Assembly (NCBI RefSeq): GCF_023101765.2
Contig: NC_064239.1
Location: forward strand, 2,914,001 to 2,978,000
Direction: 5' to 3'
DNA length: 64,000 bases
Origin: Spodoptera frugiperda
Lineage: Eukaryota; Arthropoda; Insecta; Lepidoptera; Noctuidae
In this document: positions 46,601 through 49,600 of the stretch, piece after piece
Position numbering within the stretch: the first letter of the stretch is position 1
How the letters are laid out: each line of letters starts with the position of its first letter
The notes under the pieces: model-generated
The model's input: the letters and a program-made list of their open reading frames with translations, nothing else
Database searches by the model: none
Told to the model about the DNA's origin: nothing
Program-made: the position numbers and the translations under genes

Positions 46601-49600
46601 AAATTATATAAATTGACTATAGAGTAGGAACTGAGGAAGTATAATTATAATTACGTAGTTAGGTATATTGGCTATTTATTTTTGTTATGACTAAATGAAG
46701 GAGACGGTTTTTATCTCAAGTTTATGTTTTAAACACTATATTCATAAAGATATAAAGAATGCGAACGATAGGCATAACAATAACAAAAATATTAATAAAA
46801 TAGTTTACGTAAACAATTCCAGTTTTGTGTAGAAAACTGTTCCAGATAACTTACTTTTACGAGGCTAACACTCAAAAATTTGTTTCAACTTTCATTCTGA
46901 AATGATTAGTCCTGTTTTTAATCATTTAATTATTTCATCATCATCAGTCTGTTCTCGTCCACTGCTGGACATAGGCCTCTACAATGGCACGCCACGGAGC
47001 TCGATCTTTAGCTGTACGCATCCTGGTTGGATGCGTAGAGCTGAAGAAGAAGCCTACCTTGCGGATATCGTAATACCTAGCTGGAGGGCGCCCTACACTA
47101 CGCTTGCCTATATTAAGACTTTGGAGTCTTCGAATTCTCCCTGCATATCAGCACGTATACCGTAATAAATAACTAGATAATTATATTAATGTCAAAATAA
47201 TCTAAATAAGATTATATTACATGCAGTAGATATATAATCCATTGCAGTGACATAATTCATTGTAAAAAGTCTAAAAAATAATTATGCAAACATAAAAGTA
47301 CTTACTTATTAACCAACTAGTGGTTACTCAGTGTCCAGTGGAGGGCATTTTAAGGTTACATTTAAAAAAAATGTATTTGCTTTGGTATTGACACAGTTGT
47401 GCATGCAAAGTAGGTACCTATAGATTCATTGAGAATTAAATATTAATAAAAATAATTGAATGTTTTATAAAAAATACATATTAATTAAGTCGATTGATTC
47501 TAGCTCGCTAACTTATTATTTCCTAGATTAACTAATAAATCACGGTTTACTCACATAAATTATATGGAGAAAAGTTCTTATTATATAAAACTCTTAAGTA
47601 AATGAGAAGGCTGTGCGACGTCGCCGCGTCTGCGCATGCTGCTCATGATTAAGAATCCCTCTGTGACTCGAAACTAGTAGAGCTTTTCTTCATATTTACG
47701 TGAGTAAGCCGCTAGTTTTTAGTTAATTTAGTATGTCTCACGATAGTTATTACAAAAATATTTCCTAGATATTGCTGGGCTTTGAAAACATTTCTATTTG
47801 TTTCGATAAACTCGTATCTACCAGCGGTATTGGTATCCTTATCACAGACAGTTCTAAGTTCAATAATAACAACTATTGGTACCTAATTAACTATTTGCTT
47901 GTGGCGACGAAATTATTTACAAATATCATTAAGTATATACATCCTGCATTATGAAACAAATAATTTTATTTAATGACTGCATGTAGGTAGAGTAAATGGA
48001 TAATTATGTAATGACTTTCAAAATGAAAATAATAATCAAAATCTAATAAAAAATACTTCAAGATCTTCTACGTTTCTAGACTTTTAGAAAAATATATCAA
48101 TCACATTTTACGTAAATGATAACTTCATGAAACAGATTATCATCCTAACTACGGTGACTTTACTTCATCAAAGTTCCCCCATGAACAGTTAACATTGGAA
48201 ATTGTTCACATCCTATGTCATAGGGGGCTAAATAAAAACTGGACTTCAATTGGGTTGAATGACCTACCCATCGATCGGAGAACACTTGTATTGAACGATT
48301 CTTAGGCGACCTAAGTGCGCTTATCACCTATTTCTCATATCTTGATAAGGAGCCACATTATCGTATATCCGGGAAAAGTAGAGGACACTAAGATATAGTA
48401 AATTCGCAATTACATACATTCTTGGGTGTGTAATACATTATAATTATCTAATTTGTCACGAACTTCGTACCTCGCATATCGATGTCTTTGAAAGTTAATC
48501 TATTCAATTAATCCTAAATTAGGCACTTTTGAAACGTCAAATTGAATTGTCCGTCAGTCTGTCTGTCAGTAAAACTAGGTGTTTAGGTTTACTGCATTAG
48601 GAAAATAATGAAAAACGTATGCTGTAGGTACGAAAAATTTCGAGTGAGGAGAACATGTTAGCAAATATGAATGATGTTAAAGAATAAAAAAAAGTGATAC
48701 AATGACGTCGTCGAATACAGGAGAATTAAAATTACATTGTACATCACACGCACTACATCAACAGCATAAAAGTGGCCATTGCAGACCAAAGACCTCTTCT
48801 CGCTCGGAGAAGGTTTGAGCATTAATCACCACAATTGCTCAATACGGGTTGGCGGTATTACATTTTAATTGACTTGAAATTGCCTTCCTGGCTGAAGGAA
48901 GCCAACCAAAATATTTTAATTAAAACCAAAAATTTTTAGTTTAGCTTGCTTATCTACTGAATAATAATATAATTGATTGAAAAAAATGCGTTTCTATATC
49001 TTATATTTTAAATCCCTTGTATCCATGACATGATAAGCTGATAATTATTGTTAATCTATGGATAAGAATAGATTAAGGTTAGGTAAGGTTCATATTCGAA
49101 TGTACGCAATCAAAATTATGTGTGTACTACATTATATTGAGTACTTTGTAATTTAGTTTAGTAATATTTAGGTCATGTGTTAAGAAATATCTAGGTATAT
49201 GTACCTACGTTATACATATGTATAAATGGAAACTGATATAAACATGTTCGTGATGTTTGGTGTAATATATCAAGGAGTAGTTGTATTTAGATATAATTAA
49301 AAGAAACTACCGCACAATCTAAGAAGTCAAATCTGACCGTTGCCATGTAGTAGTACCGTACATGTGAGAGGTAAATAAGATCGGTTGCTGTTTATGACCA
49401 ATTCCTAAACTAAAATATGCATGCATTTCTACATATAATATACAAATAAATTAGATGCTTATCAATGATATCCTTTATGGAAGTGTATGAGTAACGAGGT
49501 AATGAATTAATATTATGTTTTTTTCACTTTTTACGTTGACGTTCCAGGACATTCATAACAAGTTATACCGGTACATAGAATGACAAACGTCAGAGTTGAC

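Noticed and set aside
46902..47165. 87-codon gene candidate
   Set aside because: The sequence matches the style of an RTE-type LINE 3' end (TCCACTGCTGGACATAGGCC) and is incomplete; treated as a repeat fragment.
49070..49095. Telomere-type TTAGG repeats as a target for the R1-clade LINE
   Set aside because: Only one TTAGG-like unit with imperfect neighbours (AAGGTTAGGTAAGG); not an array, and far from the LINE.
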